Shown: piece after piece, positions 28,109 to 42,674 of the stretch
Layout of the letters: each line of letters begins with the position of its first letter
Position numbering within the stretch: the first letter of the stretch is position 1
NCBI GenBank assembly: GCA_002360945.1
Contig: DERO01000036.1
Location: 179,335 to 243,334 of the forward strand
Direction of reading: 5' to 3'
Origin: Leclercia adecarboxylata
GTDB lineage: Bacteria; Pseudomonadota; Gammaproteobacteria; Enterobacterales; Enterobacteriaceae
DNA length: 64,000 nucleotides
The notes under the pieces: model-generated
What the model was told of the DNA's origin: nothing
What the model saw: the letters and a program-made list of their open reading frames with translations, nothing else
The model's database searches: none
Position numbers and translations under genes: made by a program

Positions 28109-29134
28109 TCACTCACGGGTGAGAACGATTTTCCCAAACGCACCGCGATCCAGATGTTCGAGCGCCTGTTCCAGTTCATCAAAGCGGTAGCGATGCTCAA
28201 TCACCGGTTTCAGCCCCATGATATCAACGGCACGGATGAAATCTTCCAGCGCCCGGCGATGTCCCACGCCAATCCCCTGAATAACCGGGGATTTCAGCAG
28301 CAGCTCGCCAGCAGACAGCGAAATGTCAGTCCCGGCCAGCACGCCAATGACCGATATACGTCCGTGAACGGCAACGGCACGCAGGGAATGCTTCAGGTTC
28401 TCCCCACCCACGGTTTCGATAATATGGTCGATGCCGCGATCTTGGGTGAGTGCCAGCGTATTTTCAGCCCAGTCGCCTTTCAGCCGGTTGATACCCTGGC
28501 TGGCCCCCAGCTTTTTGGCCAGCGCCAGTTTTTCATCACTTCCCGAGGTGACAAAAACCTCTGCGCCGTGCGCTTTTGCAATTTGCAACGCGAAAATCGC
28601 CACGCCGCCTGTCCCTTGCACCAGCACCGATTGCCCGGCGCGTAAATGACCGCGCTCCACCAGCGCGAACCATGCGGTAAGCCCTGCGCAGGGTAAGGTG
28701 CTGGCCTCTGCGTCATCCAGAGTCTCCGGAGAGGCCACCAGCGCCTCTTCATTCACAATCACATATTCGGCCAGCATGCCCTGGAAGTATCCGCCGGAGG
28801 TTTTATAGGGCAAATTGCGCGCGTCCGCCTGCGGCTTACCGTCGATCCACTCAGGGAAGAAGGTTGATGTGACGCGCGCGCCGGGTTTGAAACGCGTAAC
28901 GCCTTCACCAAGGCTATCCACCACGCCCGCCATATCCGATCCGGGGGTAAAGGGGAAGGTACGCGAAATCGGCATGATGCCTTCAATGACCAGCTTATCG
29001 CGATAGTTGAGCGCGACGGCATTTACCCGCACGCGAACTTCCCCGGGGCCCGGCTGTGGAACAGGCTCCTGAATAAGTGTGAGGTTTTTGCGCCCGAGGG
29101 CGTTCATTGACCAGCGTTGCATGTTCTCTGTCAT
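28109..29134 (-). CDS. Medium-chain NAD(P)-dependent alcohol dehydrogenase/quinone oxidoreductase
   Basis: Cytoplasmic MDR-superfamily oxidoreductase of 341 residues. The GroES-like domain (about 1-130) includes ALNYRDKLVIEG and PGSDMAGVVDSLG; the Rossmann domain has VLVQGTGGVAIFALQIAKAHGAEVF. The Cys and His that bind the catalytic zinc are not present where zinc enzymes have them (Tyr in ALNYRDK), and the structural-zinc Cys cluster is missing, so it is a zinc-free type such as the quinone reductase branch. The substrate is unknown. It is divergent from a LysR gene with a 109-base gap. Confidence 0.8.
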   Translation of the reverse strand: MTENMQRWSMNALGRKNLTLIQEPVPQPGPGEVRVRVNAVALNYRDKLVIEGIMPISRTFPFTPGSDMAGVVDSLGEGVTRFKPGARVTSTFFPEWIDGKPQADARNLPYKTSGGYFQGMLAEYVIVNEEALVASPETLDDAEASTLPCAGLTAWFALVERGHLRAGQSVLVQGTGGVAIFALQIAKAHGAEVFVTSGSDEKLALAKKLGASQGINRLKGDWAENTLALTQDRGIDHIIETVGGENLKHSLRAVAVHGRISVIGVLAGTDISLSAGELLLKSPVIQGIGVGHRRALEDFIRAVDIMGLKPVIEHRYRFDELEQALEHLDRGAFGKIVLTRE

Positions 29135-29243
29135 TTTATTCTCCTGCCATCAAATGAGCTTCAGTAATGACAGTCTAACGTTGACGCAGAGGCTCCAGTG
29201 GCGATAACTTTTCCCACTATTGACGCCAAAATGGAGACAATCC

Positions 29244-30191
29244 ATGACCAGTACGCTGAAGGATATTCCCGTTTTTGTGGCCGCCGTTGAGGCGGGAAGT
29301 TTTGCGCAGGCTGCAATCCGTTTGCATTTATCGCGCTCGGCGGTGGGAAAGAGCATCGCCCGGCTTGAAGAGCGTCTGGGGGTACGTCTGTTTCAACGTA
29401 CAACACGTAGCCAGAGCCTGACCGATAACGGTGCCCTTTTTTACGAGCGCTGCCTGCGCGCGCTGGAGGAGATTCGTGGCGCAGAATCCCTGCTGGAAAC
29501 AGGGAAACAGCAGGTGAGTGGCCGCCTGCGTGTCGCCATGCCGGTCCTGTTTGGTCGGCAGTGCGTTGCCCCGCTGCTGATAGAGCTGGCGCAGGAGCAT
29601 CCGGGACTTGAACTGGAAATGTCATTCAGCGATCGCGTGGTGGATCTGGTGGAGGAAGGGTTTGATATGGCGGTGCGCAACGGCACGCTGGCGGACAGCG
29701 CCGCGCTGGTTGCCAGACGACTGGGAGAACACAGAATGGTCTTGTGTGCCGCGCCGGACTATCTGATGAAAAAAGGCCAGCCTGAAGCCGTTGCCGATTT
29801 ACATCAGCATACGGCCATTAACTATCTGCGGACAGGCCGGGTTTTACCCTGGCAACTCGCGGACAGCGAAGGTGCACCGCAGACAATCATGCCCCGGTCG
29901 TCGCTCAATATGGATGATTTACAAGCGATCTGCGACGCGGCGTTAGCCGGGCACGGTATTGCATGGTTACCCTGCTGGATGGTGCGCCAGGAAATTAAGA
30001 ATGGAACACTTATCCCGCTCTTTAAACAGGCGCCGGATGTGCGTTTCGACGTTCATGCAGTCTGGCAGCAGACGCCCCATCTGCCATTGCGGGTGCGAAT
30101 TGCCATTGATACGCTGGTCAGCCGTTTACCCTCAGTCATGGCGTTGGATCCGGAAGCGGCTATTCCTGCGCCAATAAAAAAGCCGCGCTAA
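29244..30191 (+). CDS. LysR-family transcriptional regulator
   Basis: A 315-residue LysR regulator. The start at 29244 (MTSTLKDIPVF) has a GGAG ribosome site 7 bases before it; an upstream ATG at 29220 lacks one. The winged helix (SFAQAAIRLHLSRSAVGKSIARLEERLG is the core region, split here by family consensus positions 20-47) is followed by an effector domain. It belongs to the AaeR/CrgA-like branch that often controls a divergent oxidoreductase. The likely target is the dehydrogenase at 28109-29134. Confidence 0.83.
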   Translation: MTSTLKDIPVFVAAVEAGSFAQAAIRLHLSRSAVGKSIARLEERLGVRLFQRTTRSQSLTDNGALFYERCLRALEEIRGAESLLETGKQQVSGRLRVAMPVLFGRQCVAPLLIELAQEHPGLELEMSFSDRVVDLVEEGFDMAVRNGTLADSAALVARRLGEHRMVLCAAPDYLMKKGQPEAVADLHQHTAINYLRTGRVLPWQLADSEGAPQTIMPRSSLNMDDLQAICDAALAGHGIAWLPCWMVRQEIKNGTLIPLFKQAPDVRFDVHAVWQQTPHLPLRVRIAIDTLVSRLPSVMALDPEAAIPAPIKKPR

Positions 30192-30203
30192 ATGCGCGGC
30201 CTT
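30177..30203 (-). terminator. gyrB terminator
   Basis: A perfect 7-bp stem (GCCGCGC/GCGCGGC) around a 5-base loop is followed on the minus strand by six T. It overlaps the end of the LysR gene and lies 21 bases past the gyrB stop, so it can stop transcription from both sides. Confidence 0.85.
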
Positions 30204-30223
30204 TCTGTTGCGGGGTAACGACA

Positions 30224-33739
<3,516 letters not shown>

Positions 33740-33740
<1 letters not shown>

Positions 33741-34843
33741 TACAGTCTCATTGGCATGACAACATAGGCTGCCGACTGTGATGCGGCATCTTCAATCTGT
33801 ACGCTCGACACGGAGTCGGTCAGCAGAATACGCACGTTTTCGCACTTCAGCGCATTCAGCACATCCAGCACGTAGCTGACGTTGAAGCCGATCTCCATTT
33901 CGGTGCCCGCCGCATAGGTGACATCCAGGATCTCTTCTGCCTCTTCCTGCTCCGGGTTGTTCGCCGTAATTTTCAGCTGATTTTCGCTGACATACAGGCG
34001 CACGCCGCGGAACTTCTCGTTGGAGAGGATCGCCGCACGGGCAAAGGCCTGCTTGAGGATATCGCAGCCCGCTTCCAGCGTTTTGTCCGGGTTCTTCGGC
34101 AATACGCGACGATAGTCCGGGAAGCGACCATCCACCAGCTTGGAGGTAAAGATGAAATCACCGACGTGAGCGCGGATGTTGTTGCTGCCAATCTGCACGC
34201 GCAGCGGGGTTTCGCCGCCGTCGAGCATACGCATCAGCTCAATCACGCCTTTACGCGGTACGATCACCGAATGGTTCGGCAGGCTCACGCCAATCGGCAT
34301 GGAGCAGACCGCCAGGCGGTGGCCGTCGGTGGCCACGGTGCGCAGCTCTTCACCTTCGGTTTCGAACAGCATGCCGTTCAGGTAGTAACGAACGTCCTGA
34401 TGCGCCATCGAGAACTGGGTGGCTTCAATCAGGCGCTTCATGGTCGCCTGCGGCAGGGTGAATTCAACTTCGCTCTGCCAGTCATCGAGGTTCGGGAAGT
34501 CGATAGCCGGGAGCGTGGAGAGCGAGAAGCGGCTGCGGCCAGAGCGCACCAGCATGCGGTCACCCTCCAGCTGCACGGCGATCTCAGCCCCTTCAGGCAG
34601 GCCACGGCAGATATCAAAGAACTTACGCGCCGGAACGGTAGTGGCGCCCGCTTCGTGAGGCTGAGAAAGCGTCACGCGTGCGACCATTTCCATCTCGAGA
34701 TCGGTGCCGGTTAAAGACAGCGCACCGTCTGCAACCTGCAGCAGCAGGTTACCGAGAATAGGCAGCGTTGGGCGGCCGCCTAAGGGGCCACTCACCTGTT
34801 GCAGCGGTTTTAATAAGTGTTCACGTTCAACGGTAAATTTCAT
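33740..34843 (-). CDS. dnaN: DNA polymerase III beta clamp
   Basis: Sliding clamp of 367 residues (366 in E. coli), three clamp domains. The start [19 protein letters not shown] and the end [11 protein letters not shown] are those of the family; the C-terminal MPMRL takes part in the pocket that binds partner proteins. It starts 4 bases after the dnaA stop. Confidence 0.99.
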
Positions 34844-34847
34844 AGCG

Positions 34848-36248
34848 TCACGAAGATAATGTTCTGATTAAATTGGAGAAGTCTTCTTTTATGTCGTGGC
34901 TTTCTTCACGCAGCTGCTCGATCTTACGACAGGCGTGCAGCACGGTAGTGTGGTCACGGCCACCAAACGCATCGCCGATTTCCGGCAGGCTGTGGTTGGT
35001 CAGTTCCTTTGCCAGCGCCATCGCCATCTGACGCGGTCTCGCCACCGAGCGGGAACGACGTTTGGACAGCAGGTCCGCCACTTTAATTTTGTAGTACTCC
35101 GCCACCGTCTTCTGAATATTGTCGATGGTGACCAGTTTTTCCTGCAATGCCAGCAGATCGCGCAGCGCTTCACGCACGAAATCGATGGTGATCGCCCGTC
35201 CGGTGAAGTTGGCGTTAGCGATCACGCGGTTCAGTGCCCCTTCCAGCTCACGGACGTTGGAACGCAGGCGTTTGGCAATAAAGAACGCCACCTCGCCCGG
35301 CAGACGAATGTCGTTCTCGTCGGCCTTTTTCATCAGGATCGCCACGCGGGTTTCCAGCTCTGGCGGTTCGATCGCCACGGTCAGGCCCCAGCCGAAGCGG
35401 GATTTCAGACGATCCTCAACCCCGTTGATCTCTTTGGGATAGCGATCCGAGGTCAAAATGATCTGCTGATTACCTTCCAGCAGGGCATTAAAGGTGTGGA
35501 AAAACTCTTCCTGGGATCGTTCTTTATTGGCAAAGAATTGAATGTCATCGATCAGCAGTGCATCAACGGAGCGGTAGTAGCGTTTAAACTCTTCGATCGC
35601 GTTGTTTTGCAGGGCTTTAACCATGTCCTGAACGAAGCGCTCGGAGTGCATATACACCACTTTAGCATTCGGCTTACGCGCCACGATGCCATTACCGACC
35701 GCGTGCAGCAGGTGCGTTTTACCCAGACCGGTGCCGCCATAAAGGAACAGCGGGTTATAGGCGCCGCCGGGGTTATCGGCTACCTGACGGGCCGCCGCGC
35801 GCGCCAGCTGGTTCGATTTACCTTCGACGAAGTTATCAAAGGTGTGTTTGACGTTAACGTTAGAGCGGTATGTCGGCTCTGCCGGGGCCGGGACGTTATC
35901 CCAGCCTGAGCGCGGCGCAGGGGCGACGCGCGGCATCTGAACCTGCGCGGTTTGCGCGGGCGCAGCGGCGACGTTTACGGTCTCTTTGAGGGTTTGGGTG
36001 ACCGGTTTAGTGCCCACTTCAAAACGCAGCTGTGGGGCATCGGTACCGCAAAATTCATTTAGCAGTCCATTGATGTTATTGAGGTATTTGTCCCTGACCC
36101 AATCGAGCACAAAACGGTTTGGCGCATACAAAGCCAGCGTGTTATCGCTCAGTTCCGCCTGCAACGGGCGGATCCACATACTGAATTCTGTGGCTGGTAA
36201 CTCATCCTGCAATCGGGCAAGACACTGCTGCCAAAGCGAAAGTGACAC
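34848..36248 (-). CDS. dnaA: Chromosomal replication initiator DnaA
   Basis: AAA+ initiator protein. The true start is very likely the GTG at 36248 (first residues [13 protein letters not shown]), as in E. coli, giving 466 residues; an in-frame ATG 12 bases upstream is also open. Domain I is at 1-86, a variable linker at 87-134, AAA+ domain III has Walker A ([11 protein letters not shown]) and Walker B (LLIDDIQF), and domain IV has the DnaA-box signature ([15 protein letters not shown]). First gene of the replication cluster; autoregulated through the DnaA box upstream. Confidence 0.98.
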   Translation of the reverse strand: MSLSLWQQCLARLQDELPATEFSMWIRPLQAELSDNTLALYAPNRFVLDWVRDKYLNNINGLLNEFCGTDAPQLRFEVGTKPVTQTLKETVNVAAAPAQTAQVQMPRVAPAPRSGWDNVPAPAEPTYRSNVNVKHTFDNFVEGKSNQLARAAARQVADNPGGAYNPLFLYGGTGLGKTHLLHAVGNGIVARKPNAKVVYMHSERFVQDMVKALQNNAIEEFKRYYRSVDALLIDDIQFFANKERSQEEFFHTFNALLEGNQQIILTSDRYPKEINGVEDRLKSRFGWGLTVAIEPPELETRVAILMKKADENDIRLPGEVAFFIAKRLRSNVRELEGALNRVIANANFTGRAITIDFVREALRDLLALQEKLVTIDNIQKTVAEYYKIKVADLLSKRRSRSVARPRQMAMALAKELTNHSLPEIGDAFGGRDHTTVLHACRKIEQLREESHDIKEDFSNLIRTLSS

Positions 36249-36371
36249 GGCGGACTCCACTCGAACATAAAAAGAAAGCTATTGAATAGTCATGATTGTA
36301 GACACACGTCGAAAAGACCCGGCGTTTAAGGGGGACGTGCGAACCGCTCTTTGCGGTTTTTGTCCGACCAG

Positions 36372-36591
36372 GATCCTGGGATCCGATCAGGACCGCGGAT
36401 CATAGCCTAAACTGAGCCAGAGATCTTCTGTTTCTCACAGTTTCTTCCCGATTTATCCACAGGAGGATCGAAACGGGGTAAGTGTAAACGATCCTGACGG
36501 AGCACCCCCACGATTTAGGCCGCATATTGGAAAAATTAATGAGTAAAGACGATTTTTTGCTGAAATGATCTAACGAAGATCCTGGACGATC
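36372..36591. promoter_or_regulatory. dnaA promoter region with a DnaA box and ten GATC sites
   Basis: The 601-base dnaA-rpmH gap carries control signals for both directions. A perfect DnaA box (TTATCCACA) is at 36453-36461. Ten GATC sites lie within 36372-36591 (first bases 36372, 36380, 36385, 36398, 36422, 36466, 36490, 36567, 36578, 36588), far above the one expected by chance. This density allows Dam methylation and SeqA binding to silence dnaA after replication. Confidence 0.85.
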
Positions 36592-36592
36592 C

Positions 36593-36620
36593 TTGCGATT
36601 TGCCCTGGAGCCCGTATAAT
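36593..36620 (+). promoter_or_regulatory. rpmH promoter
   Basis: TTGCGA (-35, 36593-36598) and a perfect TATAAT (-10, 36615-36620) with a 16-base spacer. It faces rpmH, 230 bases upstream of its start, giving a long leader. Confidence 0.75.
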
Positions 36621-36837
36621 TCCCCACCCGTCGCGTGGGACTTGAACACCTGCGTCTGACGCTGCTCAATTTGCACGCTAAAAACGTGCGGAAAGACGCG
36701 GGAAATAAGGAAAGAGAATTGACTCTGGAGTGTACAATTATTACAATCCGGCCTCTTTAATCACCCATGGCTTCGGCGTCCATTGTTCGTTATTCGTTCG
36801 GACACCATAAAAAGTCATTGAATTTATTCAAGTTTAG

Positions 36838-36990
<153 letters not shown>

Positions 36991-37006
36991 TTAAGCTAAC
37001 CCCTGC

Positions 37007-37366
37007 GTGGTTAAGCTAGCATTTCCCAGGGAGTTACGTTTGTTAACTCCCACTCATTTCACTTTCGTCTTCCAGCAGCCACAACGGGCTGGCACGCCGC
37101 AAATCACCATCCTCGGCCGCCAAAATTCGCTGGGGCATCCCCGTATCGGTCTCACTGTCGCCAAGAAAAACGTTAAGCGTGCGCACGAACGCAATCGGAT
37201 TAAACGTCTGACGCGTGAAAGCTTCCGTTTACGTCAACATGAACTGCCTTCAATGGATTTCGTGGTGGTGGCTAAAAAAGGGGTTGCCGACCTCGATAAC
37301 CGTGCTCTCTCGGAAGCGTTGGAAAAATTATGGCGCCGCCACTGTCGCCTGGCTCACGGGTCCTGA
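37007..37366 (+). CDS. rnpA: Ribonuclease P protein component
   Basis: Basic protein of 119 residues, with a GTG start as in E. coli ([13 protein letters not shown]). The RNR motif region [19 protein letters not shown] is clear. It binds the RNase P RNA (rnpB, not in this window) and helps cleave tRNA leaders. It starts 16 bases after rpmH and overlaps yidD by 37 bases. Confidence 0.98.
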   Translation: MVKLAFPRELRLLTPTHFTFVFQQPQRAGTPQITILGRQNSLGHPRIGLTVAKKNVKRAHERNRIKRLTRESFRLRQHELPSMDFVVVAKKGVADLDNRALSEALEKLWRRHCRLAHGS

Positions 37367-37587
37367 TCGGCCTTATCCGGGTCTATCAACGCCTGATTAG
37401 TCCGCTACTCGGGCCACACTGCCGTTTCACACCGACATGCTCAAGCTACGGAATTGAGGCATTGCGCAGGTTTGGTGTGATAAAAGGCAGTTGGTTGACG
37501 GTGAAACGCGTATTAAAATGCCACCCTTTACACCCAGGTGGAGACGATCCCGTCCCTCCAGGACCTTTTGATACCAGAGAACACTAA
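37330..37587 (+). CDS. yidD: Membrane protein insertion efficiency factor YidD
   Basis: An 85-residue protein of the YidD family. It has an amphipathic N-terminus ([15 protein letters not shown]), the family motif [16 protein letters not shown] with two Cys, and the late motif [14 protein letters not shown]. It sits at the inner membrane and aids YidC-dependent insertion. Its start overlaps the end of rnpA, and yidC follows after 2 bases. Confidence 0.97.
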   Translation: MAPPLSPGSRVLIGLIRVYQRLISPLLGPHCRFTPTCSSYGIEALRRFGVIKGSWLTVKRVLKCHPLHPGGDDPVPPGPFDTREH

Positions 37588-37589
37588 CG

Positions 37590-39230
37590 ATGGATTCGCA
37601 ACGCAATCTTCTTATCATCGCTTTGTTGTTCGTGTCTTTCATGATCTTCCAGGCTTGGGAGCAGGATAAAAATCCTCAACCTCAGCAGCAGGTCACGCAG
37701 ACAACGACCACCGCAGCGGGTAGCGCCGCCGACCAGGGCGTACCGGCCAGTGGCCAGGGTAAACTGATTACGGTTAAGACCGATGTGCTTGAGCTGACTA
37801 TCAACACCCGTGGTGGTGATGTTGAGCAAGCGCTGCTGGTAACTTACCCGAAAGAGCTCGGTTCTAACGAGCCGTTCCAGTTACTGGAAACCACGCCGCA
37901 GTTTATCTATCAGGCACAGAGCGGTCTGACCGGTCGTGATGGCCCGGATAACCCGGCTAATGGCGCACGTCCACTGTATAACGTCGATAAAGATGCGTTT
38001 GTACTGGCTGATGGCCAGAACGAAATCGCGATCCCGATGACTTACACCGATGCAGCGGGCAACACCTTCACCAAAACCTTCACCCTGAAACGCGGTGAGT
38101 TTGCGGTGAACGTGGGCTATAGCGTGCAGAACACCGGCGCGAAACCGCTGGAGCTCTCCACCTTTGGTCAGCTGAAGCAAACCATCAATCTGCCGACGCA
38201 CCGTGACACCGGAAGCAACAACTTCGCGTTGCATACCTTCCGTGGCGCAGCGTACTCCACGCCGGATACCAAGTACGAGAAATACAAATTCGACACCATC
38301 GCCGATAACGAAAACCTGAACGTCAGCTCGAAAGGCGGTTGGGTGGCGATGCTGCAACAGTATTTCGCGACCGCATGGGTGCCGAATAACGCGGGTTCCA
38401 ATAATTTCTATACCGCTAACCTGAACGGCGTTGCCGCTATCGGCTATAAGTCTGAGCCGGTTCTGGTTCAGCCGGGTCAAACCGGTACGCTGGGCAGCAC
38501 CCTGTGGGTCGGTCCGGAAATCCAGGACAAAATGGCTGCCGTGGCACCGCACCTGGATCTGACCGTAGACTACGGTTGGTTGTGGTTCATCTCTCAGCCG
38601 CTGTTCAAACTGCTGAAGTTCATCCACAGCTTCCTGGGTAACTGGGGCTTCTCCATCATCGTTATCACCTTCATCGTTCGTGGCATCATGTACCCGCTGA
38701 CCAAAGCGCAGTACACCTCCATGGCGAAGATGCGTATGCTGCAGCCGAAGATTGCGGCGATGCGTGAGCGTCTGGGCGATGACAAACAGCGTCAGAGCCA
38801 GGAGATGATGGCCCTGTATAAAGCCGAGAAAGTGAACCCACTGGGTGGCTGCTTCCCGCTGCTGATCCAGATGCCAATCTTCCTTGCGCTGTACTACATG
38901 CTGATGGGCTCCGTTGAGCTGCGCCATGCGCCGTTCGCACTGTGGATCCATGACCTGTCCGCACAGGACCCGTACTACATCCTGCCGATCCTGATGGGCG
39001 TGACGATGTTCTTCATCCAGAAGATGTCGCCAACCACCGTGACCGACCCGATGCAGCAGAAGATCATGACCTTTATGCCGGTCATCTTTACCGTGTTCTT
39101 CCTGTGGTTCCCGTCAGGTCTGGTGCTGTACTATATCGTCAGCAACCTGGTAACCATCCTTCAGCAGCAGCTGATCTACCGTGGTCTGGAAAAACGTGGC
39201 CTGCATAGCCGCGAGAAGAAAAATTCCTGA
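37590..39230 (+). CDS. yidC: Membrane protein insertase YidC
   Basis: Inner-membrane insertase of 546 residues (548 in E. coli). First membrane segment at residues 5-22, a large periplasmic domain (about 60-340), then five further segments with the insertase core ([29 protein letters not shown] holds the hydrophilic-groove Arg near 365). It inserts proteins such as AtpE alone or together with SecYEG. Confidence 0.99.
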   Translation: MDSQRNLLIIALLFVSFMIFQAWEQDKNPQPQQQVTQTTTTAAGSAADQGVPASGQGKLITVKTDVLELTINTRGGDVEQALLVTYPKELGSNEPFQLLETTPQFIYQAQSGLTGRDGPDNPANGARPLYNVDKDAFVLADGQNEIAIPMTYTDAAGNTFTKTFTLKRGEFAVNVGYSVQNTGAKPLELSTFGQLKQTINLPTHRDTGSNNFALHTFRGAAYSTPDTKYEKYKFDTIADNENLNVSSKGGWVAMLQQYFATAWVPNNAGSNNFYTANLNGVAAIGYKSEPVLVQPGQTGTLGSTLWVGPEIQDKMAAVAPHLDLTVDYGWLWFISQPLFKLLKFIHSFLGNWGFSIIVITFIVRGIMYPLTKAQYTSMAKMRMLQPKIAAMRERLGDDKQRQSQEMMALYKAEKVNPLGGCFPLLIQMPIFLALYYMLMGSVELRHAPFALWIHDLSAQDPYYILPILMGVTMFFIQKMSPTTVTDPMQQKIMTFMPVIFTVFFLWFPSGLVLYYIVSNLVTILQQQLIYRGLEKRGLHSREKKNS

Positions 39231-39254
39231 TTCGGTGTAAGCCGTAGCTAAAAT

Positions 39255-39282
39255 AAAGGCGGTCATCAGACCGCCTTTTTTA
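39255..39282 (+). terminator. yidC terminator
   Basis: A stem (AAAGGCGGTC/GACCGCCTTT) with an ATCA loop and a T-rich tail, 25 bases after the yidC stop and just before mnmE. Confidence 0.85.
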
Positions 39283-39304
39283 TTGTCATTTGATGAGACA
39301 AACC

Positions 39305-40669
39305 ATGAGCCATAACGACACTATCGTCGCCCAGGCAACCCCACCGGGACGCGGTGGTGTGGGCATTCTGCGTATCTCCGGCCTGAAGGCCCGCGAGGTA
39401 GCAGAAGCGGTGCTGGGTAAACTGCCCAAGCCGCGCTACGCCGACTATCTGCCGTTTAAAGATAACGACGGCACGGCGCTGGACCAGGGCATCGCGCTGT
39501 GGTTCCCGGGCCCGAACTCCTTTACCGGTGAAGACGTGCTCGAACTGCAGGGCCACGGCGGGCCGGTGATCCTCGACCTGCTGCTGAAGCGCATTCTGAC
39601 CCTGCCCGGCCTGCGCATTGCGAAGCCGGGTGAGTTCTCCGAGCGCGCCTTCCTCAACGATAAGCTGGATCTGGCCCAGGCCGAGGCGATTGCCGACCTG
39701 ATCGACGCCAGCTCCGAGCAGGCCGCCCGCTCGGCCCTCAACTCGCTGCAGGGCGCTTTTTCCAACCGCGTAAACCACCTTGTGGAAGCACTTACTCACC
39801 TGCGCATCTACGTAGAAGCGGCCATTGATTTCCCGGATGAGGAGATCGACTTCCTCTCCGATGGCAAAATCGAAGCCCAGCTTAATGACGTGATGGCCGA
39901 TCTCGACGCGGTGCGCGCCGAAGCGCGTCAGGGCAGCCTGCTGCGCGAAGGGATGAAGGTGGTGATTGCCGGGCGTCCGAACGCCGGGAAATCGAGCCTG
40001 CTGAACGCCCTGGCGGGCCGTGAAGCGGCGATTGTCACCGACATTGCCGGCACCACCCGCGACGTGCTGCGCGAGCATATTCATATTGACGGTATGCCGC
40101 TGCATATCATCGACACCGCCGGTCTGCGTGATGCCAGCGACGAAGTGGAGCGTATCGGTATCGAGCGTGCCTGGCAGGAGATCGAGCAGGCTGACCGGGT
40201 GCTGTTTATGGTCGATGGCACCACCACCGCGGCGATCGACCCGGCGGAGATCTGGCCGGACTTTATTGCCCGTCTGCCGGCGAAACTGCCGATCACCGTG
40301 GTGCGTAACAAAGCCGACGTCACCGGCGAAACCCTGGGTCTGAGTGATGTGAATGGTCACTCACTAATACGTCTGTCGGCGCGTACCGGCGAGGGCGTGG
40401 ATGCGCTGCGCAACCATCTGAAGCAGAGCATGGGCTTTGATACCAGCATGGAGGGCGGCTTCCTCGCCCGTCGTCGCCATCTGCAGGCGCTGGAACAGGC
40501 GGCGATGCATCTGGATCAGGGCAAAGCCCAGCTGCTGGGCGCCTGGGCCGGAGAACTGCTGGCGGAAGAGCTGCGTCTGGCGCAGCAGGCGTTAAGCGAG
40601 ATCACCGGGGAGTTTACCTCGGATGACCTGCTGGGACGCATCTTCTCCAGTTTCTGCATCGGGAAATAA
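39305..40669 (+). CDS. mnmE: tRNA modification GTPase MnmE
   Basis: GTPase of 454 residues (start at [11 protein letters not shown]. coli length; an in-frame ATG 15 bases upstream is less likely). It has an N-terminal folate-binding domain (1-118), a helical domain, an inserted G domain (about 216-380; [24 protein letters not shown]) and the C-terminal catalytic Cys in FCIGK. With MnmG it makes 5-carboxymethylaminomethyl-uridine at the tRNA wobble base. Confidence 0.98.
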   Translation: MSHNDTIVAQATPPGRGGVGILRISGLKAREVAEAVLGKLPKPRYADYLPFKDNDGTALDQGIALWFPGPNSFTGEDVLELQGHGGPVILDLLLKRILTLPGLRIAKPGEFSERAFLNDKLDLAQAEAIADLIDASSEQAARSALNSLQGAFSNRVNHLVEALTHLRIYVEAAIDFPDEEIDFLSDGKIEAQLNDVMADLDAVRAEARQGSLLREGMKVVIAGRPNAGKSSLLNALAGREAAIVTDIAGTTRDVLREHIHIDGMPLHIIDTAGLRDASDEVERIGIERAWQEIEQADRVLFMVDGTTTAAIDPAEIWPDFIARLPAKLPITVVRNKADVTGETLGLSDVNGHSLIRLSARTGEGVDALRNHLKQSMGFDTSMEGGFLARRRHLQALEQAAMHLDQGKAQLLGAWAGELLAEELRLAQQALSEITGEFTSDDLLGRIFSSFCIGK

Positions 40670-40689
40670 CCCCTTTTCAGCCCTCTGCT

Positions 40690-40727
40690 AAAAGCCGCAT
40701 AACACCCCTGTTATTGCGGCTTTTTCC
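40690..40727 (+). terminator. mnmE terminator
   Basis: A stem of AAAGCCGCA with TGCGGCTTT (and an inner part around ATAAC/GTTAT) followed by TTCC after a TTTTT run, 21 bases after the mnmE stop codon. Confidence 0.8.
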
Positions 40728-40774
40728 TTTTCTATATTCCTTGAATAAATACCAAATATATTTGCTATATTCTC

Positions 40775-40790
40775 TGTGATTACAATCACA
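40775..40790 (+). promoter_or_regulatory. CRP site of the tna operon
   Basis: TGTGA-TTACAA-TCACA is a perfect CRP core palindrome, 73 bases upstream of tnaC. The tna operon is catabolite-controlled, and E. coli has a CRP site in the same place. Confidence 0.88.
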
Positions 40791-40862
40791 ATTAATATCT
40801 CCGCACATAGACAAATATTCTCATTCGAATAGTGTAGTAGCGTGCCTAATGAGGATAAATCA

Positions 40863-40940
40863 ATGACGATTATCTTAAATACATACCTCACTTCTAAGTG
40901 GTTCAATATTGACAATCAAATTGTCAATCACCATCCGTAA
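40863..40940 (+). CDS. tnaC: Tryptophanase operon leader peptide TnaC
   Basis: A 25-residue leader ending SKWFNIDNQIVNHHP. The residues needed for tryptophan-induced ribosome stalling are conserved with their spacing: Trp13, Asp17 and the last residue Pro25 (Trp12, Asp16, Pro24 in E. coli). The N-terminal part is one residue longer and diverges (MTIILNTYLT). The following 229 bases to tnaA have a pyrimidine-rich stretch (CCTCCCTTCGTCTCTC) right after the stop, as expected of a Rho entry site. Free tryptophan stalls the ribosome, blocks Rho and lets transcription reach tnaAB. Confidence 0.96.
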   Translation: MTIILNTYLTSKWFNIDNQIVNHHP

Positions 40941-41169
40941 CCTCCCTTCGTCTCTCTTTCTCTATGCAATCTGAATAGATTAATACTCTATTTATCCGGT
41001 ATGCCTGAAATCATTGCGCCCGTAAGGCTGCAATTGTGCCTCCGCACGCCTCTGTCGGTAGAATATATTATCCCGGCTGCGTAGCAATATGGCGGAATCA
41101 GGTATGCCTGAATTTATGGTTATTAAAAATAGCCACCCGCACCGCTGCGATAAAAACAGGAATTATATA

Positions 41170-42585
41170 ATGGAAAACTTCAAACATTTACCAGAGCCAT
41201 TTCGCATCAGAGTGATTGAGCCGGTTAAGCGCACCACAAGGGAGCATCGCGATAATGCGATTATTAAATCGGGTATGAACCCTTTCCTGCTGGATAGCGA
41301 AGACGTATTTATTGATTTACTGACCGACAGCGGCACCGGCGCGGTGACGCAAAATATGCAGGCCGCCATGCTGCGCGGTGACGAAGCCTACAGCGGAAGC
41401 CGCAGTTACTATGCGCTGTCCGACGCCGTGAAAAGTATTTTCGGTTATCAGTACACTATTCCGACCCATCAGGGGCGCGGCGCTGAGCAGATCTATATTC
41501 CGGTTCTTATTAAAAAGCGCGAGCAGGAGAAGGGCTTAGATCGCACAAAAATGGTCGCCTTCTCGAACTACTTTTTTGATACCACCCAGGGGCATAGCCA
41601 GATAAATGGCTGCACCGTGCGCAACGTGTATATCAAGGAAGCCTTTGATACCGGCATCCGTTACGATTTTAAAGGCAACTTTGACCTGCAGGGTCTGGAA
41701 AACGGCATCGAAGAAGTGGGTCCAGCCAACGTCCCTTATATCGTCGCCACCATTACCAGCAACTCCGCCGGTGGACAGCCGGTGTCGCTGGCGAACCTGA
41801 AAGCGATGTACGCGATTGCCAGAAAATACGACATTCCGGTGGTGATGGACTCCGCGCGCTTCGCTGAAAACGCATACTTTATTCAAAAACGTGAAGCGGA
41901 ATATAAAGACTGGACGATCGCGGAAATTACCCGTGAAACGTACAAGTACGCAGATATGCTGGCCATGTCGGCTAAAAAAGATGCCATGGTGCCGATGGGC
42001 GGCCTGCTGTGCATTAAGAATGACGACTATTTCGACGTCTATACCGAGTGCAGAACCTTGTGCGTCGTTCAGGAAGGCTTCCCGACCTACGGTGGCCTGG
42101 AAGGTGGCGCGATGGAGCGTCTGGCGGTCGGCCTGCATGACGGCATGGGCCAGGACTGGCTGGCATATCGCATTAATCAGGTCCAGTACCTGGTCGACGG
42201 CCTGGAAGCCATCGGCGTGGTTTGCCAGCAGGCGGGCGGTCATGCGGCCTTTGTGGATGCCGGTAAGCTCCTGCCGCATATTCCTGCCGAACAGTTCCCG
42301 GCGCAGGCGCTGGCCTGTGAGCTCTACAAAGTGGCCGGTATTCGGGCAGTGGAAATTGGTTCGTTCTTACTGGGCCGCGATCCGAAAACCGGTAAGCAGT
42401 TACCCTGCCCGGCAGAACTGCTGCGTTTAACCATTCCGCGTGCCACCTATACGCAATCGCATATGGATTTCATTGTCGAAGCCTTTAAACACGTGAAAGA
42501 AAATGCGATGAACATTAAAGGATTAACCTTCACCTACGAACCTAAAGTATTACGTCACTTCACCGCCAAACTGAAAGAAGTTTAA
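41170..42585 (+). CDS. tnaA: Tryptophanase TnaA
   Basis: PLP-dependent lyase of 471 residues, start at [13 protein letters not shown] with an AGGAA ribosome site; the frame is open 81 bases further upstream without conserved sequence. It converts tryptophan to indole, pyruvate and ammonia. The PLP Lys is in [13 protein letters not shown] (Lys270 in E. coli), and the cofactor-holding stretch [10 protein letters not shown] is present. Near identity to E. coli TnaA throughout makes the call certain and predicts an indole-positive organism. Confidence 0.99.
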   Translation: MENFKHLPEPFRIRVIEPVKRTTREHRDNAIIKSGMNPFLLDSEDVFIDLLTDSGTGAVTQNMQAAMLRGDEAYSGSRSYYALSDAVKSIFGYQYTIPTHQGRGAEQIYIPVLIKKREQEKGLDRTKMVAFSNYFFDTTQGHSQINGCTVRNVYIKEAFDTGIRYDFKGNFDLQGLENGIEEVGPANVPYIVATITSNSAGGQPVSLANLKAMYAIARKYDIPVVMDSARFAENAYFIQKREAEYKDWTIAEITRETYKYADMLAMSAKKDAMVPMGGLLCIKNDDYFDVYTECRTLCVVQEGFPTYGGLEGGAMERLAVGLHDGMGQDWLAYRINQVQYLVDGLEAIGVVCQQAGGHAAFVDAGKLLPHIPAEQFPAQALACELYKVAGIRAVEIGSFLLGRDPKTGKQLPCPAELLRLTIPRATYTQSHMDFIVEAFKHVKENAMNIKGLTFTYEPKVLRHFTAKLKEV

Positions 42586-42674
42586 CCTTCTGTCCCCGGG
42601 TGGCTAAATAATGTTAGCCACCCGCAAAATAAAGAGTTCAACAACGTCAGGCTTGCCACATTGATGGGGGCACC

